Shown here piece by piece: positions 63,204 through 64,000 of a stretch of DNA of 64,000 nt. The notes beneath the pieces are model-generated. The model worked only from the letters and a program-made list of their open reading frames with translations. It was not told the DNA's origin and made no database searches. This DNA comes from Fodinicola feengrottensis (GTDB taxonomy: Bacteria > Actinomycetota > Actinomycetes > Mycobacteriales > HKI-0501). The position numbers and the translations under genes are program-made. Numbering within the stretch: the stretch's first letter is position 1; the number at the start of each line of letters is the position of its first letter. The stretch covers positions 62,001 through 126,000 of the forward strand of contig NZ_WOTO01000014.1 of the NCBI RefSeq assembly GCF_010993775.1, written 5' to 3'.

Positions 63204-64000
63204 GTGCCGTCCCGCTCGGTAGACGAGATCGCCCCAGAGTTCCGACCGCGCGCCCCAGTGTCGTGGGCCGACCCGATCGTGCTGGCCAAGTCCGGCTTCG
63301 CGGCCGGTGTGACAGCGCTGATGCGCGGCTATTCGGATCGCCGCGTGACCCAGGCCGCGTTGTTCCCGCCGGCCGACGACTGGGATACGCCGCCGGTCGA
63401 GCCGGCCGGCGACGATCCGTACTGGCTGGATTTCGCCGCCGACATCGGTGACGGCTTCGACGCCACGTACGCGGTCGCGTACGCCCTCGCCGAGCCGACG
63501 CTGCCGCTCGCCGGGCAGGACTGTCCGCGCGGCCAGCTGTTGGTGCTCGGCGGCGACGAGGTCTATCCGACGCCGTCGCAGACGCAGTATCTCGACCGCA
63601 CCCTCCGCCCGTACGCACTCGCGGAGCACACCGACGAGGTCGATCCGAACCTCGAAGTGGTGGCGATCCCGGGCAACCACGACTGGTACGACGGGCTCGA
63701 CGCGTTCAGTGAGCTGTTCAGCCCCGGCCACTGGCTCGGCGCCCGCACGATGAACCAGCGGCATTCCTATTTCGCCCGCCGGCTGCCGCGCGGTTGGTGG
63801 GTGCTTGGCGCCGACACCGCGCTGGACGGCCGGCTGGATTTCGCGCAGCGGGATTTCTTCGCCACCGTGGTCGCGCCGCAGATCCAGCCGACGGACAGCG
63901 TCATCCTGGTGCTTCCGTCGCCGTTCTGGGTGCTGGCGGCGCGTATGTCTGACCAGGAACAGCTGTCGGTGCTGCGGTTTTTCCGCGAGCAGGTGTGCGG
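63204..64000 (+). CDS. Metallophosphoesterase, N-terminal part (window edge)
   Basis: Open frame from GTG 63204 to the window end, at least 265 residues. Calcineurin-like phosphoesterase motifs: DFAADIGDGFDATYAV, VLGGDEVYPTPSQTQY, VVAIPGNHDWYDGLDAF and WVLGADTALDGRL. GxxE for the usual GDxx in block two (GGDE) is normal in this actinobacterial subgroup. GAGG stands shortly before the GTG. The C-terminal part is not in the window. Likely a membrane-associated or cytosolic phosphodiesterase. Confidence 0.85.
   Translation, partial: MPSRSVDEIAPEFRPRAPVSWADPIVLAKSGFAAGVTALMRGYSDRRVTQAALFPPADDWDTPPVEPAGDDPYWLDFAADIGDGFDATYAVAYALAEPTLPLAGQDCPRGQLLVLGGDEVYPTPSQTQYLDRTLRPYALAEHTDEVDPNLEVVAIPGNHDWYDGLDAFSELFSPGHWLGARTMNQRHSYFARRLPRGWWVLGADTALDGRLDFAQRDFFATVVAPQIQPTDSVILVLPSPFWVLAARMSDQEQLSVLRFFREQVC

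Noticed and set aside
1..64000. CRISPR arrays, prophage or complete insertion sequences
   Set aside because: No regularly spaced direct repeats, no capsid/terminase-like proteins and no transposase or integrase reading frame was seen.

Overview
The window is high-GC actinobacterial chromosome: leaderless or GTG-started genes, ATGA/GTGA start-stop overlaps, SARP/AfsR-, MarR-, TetR- and IclR-type regulators, deazaflavin (Ddn-like) oxidoreductases, a PurSQL-type purine pathway and a PcaL fusion all point to a soil actinomycete. The genus cannot be named from the sequence alone. Most genes are housekeeping or catabolic. The more accessory-looking stretch is about 27.6-31.0 kb, beside a tRNA-Ser gene.

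Layout. 1-1.8 kb: end of the NAD biosynthesis genes nadB-nadC. 2-5.2 kb: an AfsR-like SARP/NB-ARC/TPR regulator. 5.3-7.9 kb: MFS transporter and quinone oxidoreductase. 8.6-11.3 kb: two tiny octapeptide ORFs followed by a membrane GGDEF-EAL protein. 11.3-14.7 kb: CPBP protease, SGNH hydrolase, aldo/keto reductase, metallo-hydrolase. 14.9-18.8 kb: MarR, DUF3311, sodium:solute symporter, amidohydrolase. 19.9-26.0 kb: a complete protocatechuate-to-3-oxoadipyl-CoA operon (pcaI-J-H-G-B-L plus IclR regulator, minus strand) with a double palindromic operator upstream. 26-35 kb: regulators, tRNA-Ser, a lower-GC cluster of unknown genes, epimerase, DinB, TetR/Ddn and MarR/TPR pairs. 35.2-39.8 kb: lipid kinase, AGPS-like FAD enzyme, TetR and GlpD, a group resembling the Mycobacterium tuberculosis Rv2249c-Rv2252 region. 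40.6-45.3 kb: Pro/Gln-rich MinD/ParA-like ATPase, lipid-kinase-like protein, purA. 45.4-52 kb: lipase, D-amino acid oxidase, glycerophosphodiesterase, purD, secreted S28 peptidase. 52.2-55.4 kb: purS-purQ-purL. 55.7-64 kb: DEAD-box helicase, COG0523 GTPase, aquaporin, sterol-carrier protein, P450, Ddn-like enzyme, methyltransferase and the start of a metallophosphoesterase.

Two things colour the whole annotation. First, at least forty frameshifts interrupt otherwise well-conserved genes, including purA, purD and purL. Many are short tandem duplications of 1-7 bases, and one pair compensates inside GlpD. Sequence or assembly error is the simplest reading, so I give each such gene its full span and mark where the frame jumps. 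Second, the intergenic DNA carries structured repeats that no gene explains: two 179-bp elements with terminal inverted repeats, about 95 percent alike by eye and in opposite orientation, two solitary half-units of the same element, five copies of a CAATCGG/CCGATTG palindrome, and a 79-bp tandem repeat. The hexamer CGTACG is also strongly over-represented in several reading frames.

Coordinates and translations were read by eye. Family names rest on recognisable motifs, not on database searches.
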